This document shows, piece by piece, positions 19,836 to 27,434 of a stretch of DNA of 35,953 nt. Numbering within the stretch: the stretch's first letter is position 1; each line of letters begins with the position of its first letter. The DNA comes from Myxococcaceae bacterium (lineage in GTDB: Bacteria > Myxococcota > Myxococcia > Myxococcales > Myxococcaceae): the NCBI GenBank assembly GCA_019694575.1, contig JAIBBR010000046.1, forward strand, positions 1 through 35,953. Direction: 5' to 3'. A program made the position numbers and the translations under genes. The notes under the pieces were generated by a model, which saw only the letters and a list, made by a program, of their open reading frames with translations, was not told the DNA's origin and did no database searches.

Positions 19836-21367
19836 GAAGCTCCCTCTTGGCAGGCTTGGCGAACCGTTTGGGCGAGCTCACCCGATTCGATGAGCACCGC
19901 GACTTTCTTGATGTCGAGGTGAAGTTCACGATCGTCGTCCCAGGTGGGCACGTGGGCGCGAATCAACTGATGTGCCGCCGCCACGCCGCGGCCGCCTTTG
20001 AGCCCAGCGCGAAAGTCCAACGCTTGTGCTGCCACCAACAACTCGATGGCGAGACACTGCTTGGCGTGCTCGCAAACCGAGCGCGCTTTGAGCGCCGCGG
20101 TCATGCCCATTGACACGTGATCTTCGCGCCCCGCAGACGTGGGTATGGAGTCGACACTCGCGGGGTGGCTCAAAATGCGCGATTCCGCCACCAGCGCCGC
20201 GGCGGTGACTTGGGCAATCATGAAGCCTGAATTCAAGCCCGGGTTCTTCGACAAGAACGCCGGCAAACCCGAGAGAGAAGGGTTCACCATTTGCTCGATG
20301 CGCCGCTCGCTGATCGCCATCAACTGCGTCAGCGTCATTGCCAGTACGTCGAGCGCGAGTGAGACCGGCTGCCCATGAAAGTTCCCGCCCGAGACGATGT
20401 CTTGGGTGTCGGCGAAGACGAGCGGGTTGTCGGTGCCGCTGTTGACTTCAACTTCGAGCACCCCGCGGGTGAAAGCCATGCCGTCACGCGCCGCACCATG
20501 CACTTGTGGCATGCAGCGCAGCGAATAAGGGTCTTGCACCTTGGCGCAGTTTTTGTGCGATTCGACGATCGCGCTGTCTTGCAAGAGTGAACGCAAGTGC
20601 GCCGCGCAACGCTGCTGCCCCGCATGAGGGCGAACCCGGTGAATGCCTTCGGTGAATGGCTTGTGCGAACCCAACATGGCTTCGACCGTCATCGCTCCGG
20701 CGACGTCGAACAGCTCGGCCCACCTTTCTGCTTTGAGCAGCGTGGGTACACCCACCGCGCACATCGCCTGAGTGCCGTTGACCAGTGTGAGGCCTTCTTT
20801 CGCCTCTAACACCACGGGCTCGAGCTTGGCTTTGGCCAACGCCGTGCGGGCCGGCAAACGTTCGCCTTGAAAGAACGCTTCGCCTTCGCCAATGAGCACC
20901 AAGGCCAGGTGGGCGAGCGGCGCCAAGTCTCCCGAGGCGCCGACACTGCCGCGGTCAGGCACTACCGGCACGACGCCCCGGTTGAGCATCGCCATCGCCA
21001 AGTCGAGCGTCGAAGGCCGAATGCCTGAATAACCTTTCGCCAACACGTTACAGCGCAAGAGCAACAGCGCGCGCGCCTCGGGTAGCGGTAAGGGCTCGCC
21101 GACGCCCGCTGCGTGCGAGACGATCAGGTTTCGCTGTAGCTGAGCGAGATCTTTCTTGTCGATGCGCACTTCAGCCAAATTGCCGAAGCCGGTGTTGATG
21201 CCATAGGTCGCCACGTCGCCAGCGGCGATGCGATCGACCAGTGCGCGGGCTTTGCTTACCCGTTCACGTGCCGCCGGGTGCAAACCCACCTCGGCGCGGC
21301 CCATCGCGATTTCGCCAATCGCAGACAGTGACAGCGTTTCGCCGTCTAAAAGAACCGTGCTCATCAT
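19832..21367 (-). CDS. hutH: histidine ammonia-lyase
   Basis: A 511-residue protein that converts L-histidine to urocanate and ammonia. The Ala144-Ser145-Gly146 triad in [14 protein letters not shown] cyclises to the MIO electrophile. Tyr55 in [10 protein letters not shown] and the later [10 protein letters not shown] are also family hallmarks. Two adjacent ATG codons (21367 and 21364) could start it. No hutU, hutI or hutG is in the window; the only coupled gene is the giant TPR protein. A -10-like TATTAG lies on the minus strand at 21387-21382, about 14 bases from the start, suggesting a short leader. Confidence 0.96.
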   Translation of the reverse strand: MMSTVLLDGETLSLSAIGEIAMGRAEVGLHPAARERVSKARALVDRIAAGDVATYGINTGFGNLAEVRIDKKDLAQLQRNLIVSHAAGVGEPLPLPEARALLLLRCNVLAKGYSGIRPSTLDLAMAMLNRGVVPVVPDRGSVGASGDLAPLAHLALVLIGEGEAFFQGERLPARTALAKAKLEPVVLEAKEGLTLVNGTQAMCAVGVPTLLKAERWAELFDVAGAMTVEAMLGSHKPFTEGIHRVRPHAGQQRCAAHLRSLLQDSAIVESHKNCAKVQDPYSLRCMPQVHGAARDGMAFTRGVLEVEVNSGTDNPLVFADTQDIVSGGNFHGQPVSLALDVLAMTLTQLMAISERRIEQMVNPSLSGLPAFLSKNPGLNSGFMIAQVTAAALVAESRILSHPASVDSIPTSAGREDHVSMGMTAALKARSVCEHAKQCLAIELLVAAQALDFRAGLKGGRGVAAAHQLIRAHVPTWDDDRELHLDIKKVAVLIESGELAQTVRQACQEGAS

Positions 21368-21444
21368 TTTGCCGCCGCACCCTAATAGAAACCTCGGCTA
21401 AGGTGCCTTTGAAAGTAAGGTTTTTCAGGTGAAAGGGTCGGGCG

Positions 21445-21840
21445 ATGGGGTGGGGAAGAACGGGCGCATTGGCGCTCATTTGGTTGGCATTGGCGGTGGT
21501 GGCGTTGGGGCGGCAATGGGTCAGAAGGGTGAGTCCTTCGCCGCTGAGCTGCCCGAAAGAACAGTGGTGGCTTGATTCGCAAGGCGTGGTGGGGTGCTTC
21601 GAGGGGGCTTCTCGGCTACCGGCGGGCGCGCAACTCACGTTGGGGCTCAAGCTCGATCTCAACCGCGCCACCCTCGAAGAACTGCAGCTGATTGAAGGCA
21701 TTGGGCCGTCGTTCGCGCAGGTGTTGGTCGCGGCGCGGCAGCAGCACCAAGGCTTTCGCGACTGGGAGCAGGTAGACCGCGTTCCCGGGGTAGGTGCGAC
21801 CCGGCTTGAAGCACTGAAAGCTTGCACTGAAATTCGGTGA
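21445..21840 (+). CDS. membrane-anchored ComEA-like helix-hairpin-helix protein
   Basis: A 131-residue protein. Residues 5-23 form a single hydrophobic segment (RTGALALIWLALAVVALG), giving an anchored periplasmic protein. A short Cys-containing region follows (SCPKEQWW, VVGCFEG). The C-terminal 65 residues are a double HhH motif: LDLNRATLEELQLIEGIGPSF and VDRVPGVGATRLEAL. This matches the DNA-binding domain of ComEA, the periplasmic DNA receptor of natural transformation. AAAGGG upstream supports ATG 21445. It is divergent from hutH across 77 bases, and no other competence genes are near. Confidence 0.85.
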   Translation: MGWGRTGALALIWLALAVVALGRQWVRRVSPSPLSCPKEQWWLDSQGVVGCFEGASRLPAGAQLTLGLKLDLNRATLEELQLIEGIGPSFAQVLVAARQQHQGFRDWEQVDRVPGVGATRLEALKACTEIR

Positions 21841-21854
21841 TCGGGTGCTATAAG
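21822..21854 (+). promoter_or_regulatory. candidate promoter of the zinc-ribbon repeat protein
   Basis: TTGCAC at 21822-21827 and TGCTATAAG at 21846-21854 resemble a -35 and an extended -10 (TGnTATAAT with one mismatch). The spacer is 18 bases if TGCTAT is taken as the hexamer, or 21 if TATAAG is taken. The GTG start at 21863 follows closely, so the transcript would have a very short leader. It overlaps the end of the HhH gene. Confidence 0.4.
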
Positions 21855-21862
21855 AACGGGCC

Positions 21863-24040
21863 GTGCTTATTTCTTGTGAGAAATGTGCGACGACATATGT
21901 GCTCGATGACCGCCTCATTCCCGCGGCTGGAGCGCCGGTTCAGTGCACGCGTTGCAGCCACGTGTTTTTGGCGAAGCCAGGTGCAGGTGCACCCGACACT
22001 GCGCCTCCTGCGACGTCGGCACCCCCGGGTGGTTCACCCAATCGCACCATGATGTTTGGCGCGCCCGGTACCGACGCGCCAGGCCCGAGTGCGCCCACGC
22101 CCGCGGGCATGGGTGGCCCAGGTCTCGCCCACATGCCGAAGAGCACGATGATGTTCGGCGCTCCTGAAGTTCCCTCGGGGCCGGGAGCGGCCGTCGGCCC
22201 GGTGACGCCTTCGGCACCGGCCAACCGTACGATGATGTTCGGTGCACCTGGCACCCACGCGCCGGGGCCCGTGGCGCAAAAGCCCTCGGCGCCGGCCAAT
22301 AGCACGATGATGTTTGGCGCCGTTGCACCGTCAGCGCCTGAGCCCGTCAAGCCACCCAACAGCACGATGATGTTCGGTGCGGTTGCTCCCTCTGCGCCCG
22401 AACCTGCCAAGCCCGCCAACAGCACGATGATGTTTGGTGCCGTGGCTCCGTCGGCACCCGAACCCGCCAAGCCCGCCAACAGCACGATGATGTTCGGGGC
22501 GGTATCGCCCAGTACACCCTCGGCGCCCAAACCGGCCAGCACGATGATGTTTGGGGCCGTGGCGCCATCAGCGCCTGATGCTGCCTCGGCGCGTCCTCCG
22601 AGCAGCACTTTGATGTTTGGCGTGCCCAGTGCGCCGCCCGCGCCGGCTTCAGTCAGGGCGCCCAAGCTGACCGAGAGCACGGTGCGGTTGGGCCCCGACG
22701 AGCTCGATCGCATGATGCGCGAGCACGAAGCGAAGCGCGGAGCCGCGGCTACCACGCTGCCTCCCGAGAACGCGATGCCGCACGGGGGGCAGGTTGCTGC
22801 CGCAGCGAACCGCACCATGATGTTCGGCGCGCCGTCTGCGGCCGCCGAACCCGCGCCGGCTCCCAAGTCGACGCAAATGTTCGGAGCGGTGCCCACGCCG
22901 GCTTCGTTGCCGAAATCGACGCAGATGTTCGGACAAGTCAACGACGTGCCCCCGGGTGGCTTGTTGTCGCCGATGCCGCTGCCCAACCCCGAAGCGGGTT
23001 TGGGCTCGGTTGAATTGCCTCCTGAGCCGTTGATGTCGCCGCACATTCCGATGGCGGCGCAAATCGACGACGGCTCGGGTGAAGAAATGGCCTCAATGCT
23101 GCGCGCGCAACAACAGCGGCGCAACCGTGTGGCGTTAATCGTGATCGCGGTGGTTCTTGCTGGTGCCATCGTCGCGGTGGCGGCGAAGGTTCTGGGCGGT
23201 TCGGTATTCAGCAAGAAAGTGGCGCCCGAGTTGCTGCAAGCGTCTGAAGTGGGCTTGGCCACGTTGCGCCTCGACGATTCAGCGTCGAAGCAAAAAGCGG
23301 TCGCCACCTTTACCGAGTTGGCGGCCAAGAACCCCGACTTCATTGAAGCCCACGCGGGCCTGGTAACGGCTTTGGCGCTGCAATTCGACGACGTGCAGCA
23401 GCGCTTCACGCGTTTGGCCAAAGCTTTCGATGAGCGCAACAACCGCGTGGCTCGCTACAACAAGGAGCGCAGCCCTTCTGACTGGCAGAACAAAGCGGCG
23501 GTTCTCGAAGCCGAAGCCAAGGCGATCAAAGAAGAGCACGACCCGCTGGTGGCTGAAGCGACGAAGATCGACGCCAAGGTGCGCGCGGCTTACACGGCCT
23601 TGGGTGACGCAGCGACGCGGGCAGGCCAGCTGGAAAAATCGTCAGAGCTGGCGTTGATTCGCGCGCAGGCGATTTACCACGCGGTTTACAAGACTGATCA
23701 GGCCATTCCGCTCATTCAGCGTTATGACAACGTGGCCAAGGGCCAATCTGACGGGTGGATAGACCTGGCGCTCGCCGAGTACGCGGTGAACGCGGTGTCG
23801 AGCACCGAGAGCAAGAACGAGGCGCTGGCCAAGCTTGACAAGCTCACTGCGCGGGACTCGACCTTCTTGCGTGCTTACGTGCTTTCAGGCCGCGTCAACC
23901 TGGCGCTCAAGAAGTACGTAGACGCCGAGAACGACTTCGAGAAGGTGATCACCATGCGCAAAGAGCATGACGTCGCGTCGGAGCTCGCGAAGTGGTCGCA
24001 TAAGCTGAAGCGCGACTCCGATGGAGCCAACGGACCGTAG
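21863..24040 (+). CDS. MJ0042 zinc-ribbon membrane protein with 12 TxMFG motifs
   Basis: A 725-residue protein from GTG 21863. Residues 1-36 are an MJ0042-type zinc ribbon (Cys5, Cys8, Cys28, Cys31). Residues about 60-360 are a Pro/Ala-rich disordered region containing twelve T-x-M-F-G motifs: nine TMMFG, one TLMFG and two TQMFG, usually preceded by Asn-Ser, Asn-Arg or Lys-Ser. A short helical insert (LGPDELDRMMREHEAKRG) interrupts the series. One membrane helix lies at about 421-446 after QQQRRNR, which puts the N-terminus in the cytoplasm. About 280 periplasmic residues follow, helical and TPR-like. Zinc-ribbon plus long linker plus single membrane helix resembles the myxobacterial motility protein GltJ, but no GYF or TonB-like domain is seen, so that name is not applied. 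Confidence 0.92.
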   Translation: MLISCEKCATTYVLDDRLIPAAGAPVQCTRCSHVFLAKPGAGAPDTAPPATSAPPGGSPNRTMMFGAPGTDAPGPSAPTPAGMGGPGLAHMPKSTMMFGAPEVPSGPGAAVGPVTPSAPANRTMMFGAPGTHAPGPVAQKPSAPANSTMMFGAVAPSAPEPVKPPNSTMMFGAVAPSAPEPAKPANSTMMFGAVAPSAPEPAKPANSTMMFGAVSPSTPSAPKPASTMMFGAVAPSAPDAASARPPSSTLMFGVPSAPPAPASVRAPKLTESTVRLGPDELDRMMREHEAKRGAAATTLPPENAMPHGGQVAAAANRTMMFGAPSAAAEPAPAPKSTQMFGAVPTPASLPKSTQMFGQVNDVPPGGLLSPMPLPNPEAGLGSVELPPEPLMSPHIPMAAQIDDGSGEEMASMLRAQQQRRNRVALIVIAVVLAGAIVAVAAKVLGGSVFSKKVAPELLQASEVGLATLRLDDSASKQKAVATFTELAAKNPDFIEAHAGLVTALALQFDDVQQRFTRLAKAFDERNNRVARYNKERSPSDWQNKAAVLEAEAKAIKEEHDPLVAEATKIDAKVRAAYTALGDAATRAGQLEKSSELALIRAQAIYHAVYKTDQAIPLIQRYDNVAKGQSDGWIDLALAEYAVNAVSSTESKNEALAKLDKLTARDSTFLRAYVLSGRVNLALKKYVDAENDFEKVITMRKEHDVASELAKWSHKLKRDSDGANGP
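22298..22537 (+). repeat. four tandem 60-bp coding repeats
   Basis: Four consecutive 60-bp units each encode 20 residues of the form NSTMMFGAVAPSAPEPAKPA. The last unit has diverged in its second half. They are the most regular part of the TxMFG array, and similarity at DNA level points to recent duplication, so copy number may vary between strains. Confidence 0.9.
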
Positions 24041-24102
24041 CGCAAGTACATCTACGGGCTGTGCTCGCGAGTGTGCACTTCGCCGTTGCCAATGGGGTGA
24101 TG

Positions 24103-24126
24103 TCGTAGAAGCATTTGCTTTTACGA
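24103..24126. terminator. hairpin downstream of the zinc-ribbon gene
   Basis: An 11-bp stem (24103-24113 with 24116-24126, one G-T pair) encloses a 2-base loop. It starts 62 bases after the zinc-ribbon gene stop and 49 bases before the decayed lipoprotein gene. No run of T follows, so if it ends transcription it is not a standard intrinsic terminator. It could instead be an operator or an mRNA-stabilising hairpin. Confidence 0.35.
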
Positions 24127-24174
24127 AGATCGGTGGCTCCAGTGAAATGGCCACTCTCTTGCCTTCCCTCACGT

Positions 24175-24898
24175 ATGCGTTGGATTTGCCTCTTGGCGCT
24201 CCTGCTCGTTCTTCAGGGGTGCATCGGAGAGATTGGAGAAGGTGAGCCTCCCGGCCGCGACGCTTCGCAGCTGCTCGATGCGTCATCGGTGCCGAACCCC
24301 GACGCGGGCCATATCGACGCAGGCACGCCCGCGGACGCCGGACTTTTCGATGCGGGCCATGTCGATGTGCAACGCACCCATGAGCCGGCAGGGTATCGCC
24401 GCATCGCTGAGCTCGACTTCAGCGCCATGCTTCCCAATAGTGTCTCGTCACAAAATTGTACGGGCCCTGGCGTTTTGGCCGGCTGTTGGGGCCACTACCC
24501 GTACGACGTGGGTTTCCACACCATTCAAAACGATCCCACGGCACCCGCCAGCCCACTGGGCGTATTTCAGTTCGCCTACACGCAGGGCATGGAATGCGGC
24601 GTTACAGGCCAATGTCGATACCACGAAGCAAATTGAAGCCGGCCGCTGGCATCGCTACGAGCTGCTCATGGTGATCAACGACATTGGGCAGACGAATGGT
24701 GTCTTGAAGTTTTGGCTCGATGATGTGCAGACACACGACTTCAACGACATTACTTTCATCGACGCTGCAAATCCCCATGGCTTTTATTCTCGCACCTGGT
24801 CGCCGATTTATGGGGGCGGCTGTCCGAACGGAGATACCAAGAGTCGCAACGACTACTTGTGGATCGATCACCTCTATATTTCGGGCAAAGTCAAATGA
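24175..24898 (+). pseudogene. lipoprotein with polysaccharide-lyase-like fold, frameshifted and internally deleted
   Basis: The 5' part begins at ATG 24175 with a lipoprotein signal (LLVLQGC) and a DAG-rich linker (DAGHIDAGTPADAGLFDAG). It then enters a beta-rich domain (RIAELDFSAMLPN to GVFQFAYTQGM) and stops at 24636. The rest of the domain continues in the +1 frame (IEAGRWHRYELLMVIND to RNDYLWIDHLYISGKVK) to 24898. Polysaccharide-lyase-like jelly-roll lipoproteins usually have roughly 70-90 residues between these two blocks, and these appear to be missing near 24580-24640. The deletion and frameshift together argue for real decay over a sequencing error. The family assignment rests on the end motifs. 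Confidence 0.7.
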
Positions 24899-24901
24899 GC
24901 G

Positions 24902-25642
24902 CTATCGGTTCGCGAAGCGCGATTCCACGGGCAACACCGTGGCGTACGAATAAAACAGCTCACCGGTTAGCTGCGGCTTGCCCGACGATCCACGTTCGCG
25001 CAGATAGTCGTTGAGTGCCTTGCCTTCGGGCGTGGTGGCTGTTGACGGCTGTTCCAAATTCATGCGGTAGCGCACCACGCCTCGTGCCACGCGGTGAATC
25101 ACAACCACCGTGTTATCGGCTTCGACCGCTTCAACCAGCCCGACATGGGTCAGCCCATCATTGATGCGTCCGTCACGGTTCAAATCGTAAGTCTCTTTGA
25201 AGAACACCAAATCACCCGGTAACGGCCGACCCCCTCTGTACGAGCGGCCGTGCCGGGTGGCGAAGCGGTAGATCGCAGTGACGCCATTGTCGCCCTTCTC
25301 GGCGTTCTCGAAAACGTCGAGGTTCAAATGGGCGAACAACCCTCGAATCAAACCGGTGCAATCGTCGGGGTAACGCTTGCCGTCGATCAACACCTTGGGC
25401 TTGCCGATCAGCGACTTTGCCAGCGCCACGACTTTTTCGCGGCTGCCCGGTTCGAGCGAGGCGAGAAGTGTGGCTTCTTCAGCCGCAGCAGCCGGCGGCA
25501 CGGCAGGGTAAGCTCCCGGTGGAGTGAACGGCTCGTACCCTTCATCGCGCACGGCATAGCGACCGCCCATCGGGGCTTGGCTGGCGCAACCGGCCAACAC
25601 CCAACCTCCCAAAAACATAATGTGCAGTCGCTTCATCGGCAT
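24902..25642 (-). CDS. NlpC/P60-type lipoprotein, putative cell-wall hydrolase
   Basis: A 246-residue protein. ATG 25642 is chosen because GAGG lies 5 bases upstream. The signal peptide ends in lipobox LAGC (Cys19), and a Pro/Ala linker follows. The catalytic domain has YPDDCTGLIRGLF (nucleophile Cys95), LPGDLVFF, LTHVGLVEAV (His166) and VVVIHRVARG (His183), the usual Cys-His-His order of NlpC/P60 peptidases acting on peptidoglycan stem peptides. A DxNxDGxxND loop (DLNRDGRIND, 153-162) sits just before the His strand and may bind calcium. It converges on the decayed lipoprotein gene with a 3-base gap and is divergent from the repeat lipoprotein. Confidence 0.85.
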   Translation of the reverse strand: MPMKRLHIMFLGGWVLAGCASQAPMGGRYAVRDEGYEPFTPPGAYPAVPPAAAAEEATLLASLEPGSREKVVALAKSLIGKPKVLIDGKRYPDDCTGLIRGLFAHLNLDVFENAEKGDNGVTAIYRFATRHGRSYRGGRPLPGDLVFFKETYDLNRDGRINDGLTHVGLVEAVEADNTVVVIHRVARGVVRYRMNLEQPSTATTPEGKALNDYLRERGSSGKPQLTGELFYSYATVLPVESRFANR

Positions 25643-25695
25643 CAAGCCTCGTCCTATCGCGAGCGCAGGTCAAAAATCTTCCGCAAGTCTGCTAT

Positions 25696-27381
25696 GTGAC
25701 CCGCGTGGCCCGACTGTATTCCCGCTTGCTGGCGGTGGTGCCGGTGTTACTGCTTGGCGCTTGCCGTGACAGTGCGTTCAACGCTGCGTCGAAAGCCGGC
25801 ACGCCCGAAGCGCTGCGGTTGTATCTCGCCCAGCACCCTGAAGATGAACAGGTGCCCGCGGCGCAGGCGCAGCTCGAAGAGAAAGTCTTCGCGCAAGCGC
25901 GCGAAGCACACTCCGTGGTTGGGTACAAACGCTTCTTAGAAGAATTTCCCGAAGGGGCGCACGCTCCGTCAGCGCGCGCATTGCTCGAAGCGTTGCGGTT
26001 CAACGCCGCGAAAGACAAAGGCACTGCTACCGCGTGGAGACAATTTCTCGAAGATCACCCGCAAGGCGCCAAGGCGGCCCAAGCCCGCGACACCTTGCGC
26101 GCTCTCGAGCTGAAGCAAGTGTTGACCCCCGACGCCGACGCCGCGGCACTCGCGCGGGCCGCCGAGACGGCAGACGACGTGGCGGGAGCGCCGCTGCGTG
26201 AGCGGCTCGACGCGCAGACGTTCAAAGAAGCGCAAGGCCCGCGCGCCTGGTTTGATTACCTGCGTCGTTTCCCCGCTGGTAAATTTCGCGACGAAGCCAA
26301 AGCTGGCCTGTTGAACGCGCAGCTCGAGGGCTTGCTCGTCTCTGGTCAAATCGATGCCGCCACCGACTTGGTGAAGCGCTCGCCATTGGCCTCCGGGTTG
26401 AAAGGCGCCGCGGCACGGTTGTCGCACGAAACCGAAATGCTCAAGCTGCTCCAAGTGAAAGAACCCGCGGTACAACGCGCGTTGCCGCAGTTCTACCGCC
26501 GTTCGTTCGAAGACTTGAAAGACGCGTTGGGCTCATCTGACGCGCGCGACCGTTGGGACGCAGCGGTTGAGCTCGGTCACCATGTCGACGTGCGGGCAAT
26601 CGATGCGCTGCTCGAGGTTCTCAAGACCAACCGCAACGACAAGGTTCGACGGCACGCCGCCGAGAGCTTGCGGCAGGTGCTTACATTGTTGCCGCCACAG
26701 GCGGCTGAATACGAAGTGTTTTCGCGCATCGAAGCGGGGCGCGATACATCGAAAGACAGCAAGGTGATTATCGCGAATGGCCTTTTGCTCGAAGGGCTGA
26801 ACCTCGTCGACGACGCGCGGTTAGAATACCAGAAGGCTTTCGAGCCGCGGCTGCTCGACCCGGTGCTGTTGGCGCGTGGCGCGCAGATGCGTTTAGCGCG
26901 CAACGAAAATTATTCTGCGGTTGTAGCGGCGCGGTTGCTTGCGGTGTGGGCCCAAGAAACGATCGACGAGAATTTAGAGCCAGACGATCTTTCGGTTTCG
27001 GCGACGCGTCAGGTGTGCGCCGCGGCCGATGCGTCACGCCAAGCCGCGCAGATCTTCGCGCAAGTGCGTGGCAAACCTACCGAGTTTCAGAAAGACATTG
27101 AACAGTTCGAGCGGCAAGCGATGGCCTCCCGAGCCTTGGTTGAGGCGCGTCTACGAGACATGGAGCTCAAGGTGATGGAAAAAGACGCCAGCTTTCGCCC
27201 GTGTTTCGCAGAAGGCGCCGCCGAGCGCCTGGCAGTGGCCGACCAGAAGCGGCTCGAAGCATTCAAAAAGCTGACGCCACAGTGGTCGGGCAAAGTGCGC
27301 GCGTATGCGCTGCTGCGTGACCCGTCGCCGCAAGTGCGTGCCGCTGCCCAAGCGAGCCCGGCGAGTGCAACAGGCCAGTGA
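25696..27381 (+). CDS. lipoprotein with helical repeats and a HEAT-like segment
   Basis: A 561-residue protein starting with GTG 25696 (GTG 25705 is possible). The signal peptide ends in LLLGAC (Cys23). The first 200 residues contain TPR-like helical repeats of the form FLxxxPxGxxAxxAR (RFLEEFPEGAHAPSAR, QFLEDHPQGAKAAQAR, YLRRFPAGKFRDEAK). Near the middle is one or two HEAT-like units (SDARDRWDAAVELGHHVDVRAIDALLEVL, given here only in part: RWDAAVELGHHVD and KVRRHAAESLRQVL). The rest is helical. It probably serves as a periplasmic or outer-membrane-attached interaction scaffold. It precedes the Hsp70 gene by 53 bases. Confidence 0.88.
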   Translation: MTRVARLYSRLLAVVPVLLLGACRDSAFNAASKAGTPEALRLYLAQHPEDEQVPAAQAQLEEKVFAQAREAHSVVGYKRFLEEFPEGAHAPSARALLEALRFNAAKDKGTATAWRQFLEDHPQGAKAAQARDTLRALELKQVLTPDADAAALARAAETADDVAGAPLRERLDAQTFKEAQGPRAWFDYLRRFPAGKFRDEAKAGLLNAQLEGLLVSGQIDAATDLVKRSPLASGLKGAAARLSHETEMLKLLQVKEPAVQRALPQFYRRSFEDLKDALGSSDARDRWDAAVELGHHVDVRAIDALLEVLKTNRNDKVRRHAAESLRQVLTLLPPQAAEYEVFSRIEAGRDTSKDSKVIIANGLLLEGLNLVDDARLEYQKAFEPRLLDPVLLARGAQMRLARNENYSAVVAARLLAVWAQETIDENLEPDDLSVSATRQVCAAADASRQAAQIFAQVRGKPTEFQKDIEQFERQAMASRALVEARLRDMELKVMEKDASFRPCFAEGAAERLAVADQKRLEAFKKLTPQWSGKVRAYALLRDPSPQVRAAAQASPASATGQ

Positions 27382-27434
27382 CACGCAAAGCAAACTGAAG
27401 TCTTGCTCCAACACGTGCTACGAAGTGAGTGCAG

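Noticed and set aside
22298-22537. Regular 60-bp repeats as a possible CRISPR array
   Set aside because: The repeats are directly contiguous without unique spacers and are in frame, encoding 20-residue protein units.
21940-23442. A 500-codon open frame on the minus strand opposite the zinc-ribbon gene
   Set aside because: It mirrors the repetitive GC-rich plus-strand gene and has no start context or known motif. The plus strand has clear zinc-ribbon, membrane and repeat features.
14823-24040. Naming the giant TPR protein and the zinc-ribbon protein as gliding-motility proteins (GltI/AgmK, GltJ/AgmX)
   Set aside because: The zinc-ribbon protein lacks visible GYF and TonB-like domains, the TPR protein lacks an export signal, and no other motility genes are near.
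24103-24126. Calling the hairpin a firm intrinsic terminator
   Set aside because: There is no T tract after the stem; it is listed only at low confidence.
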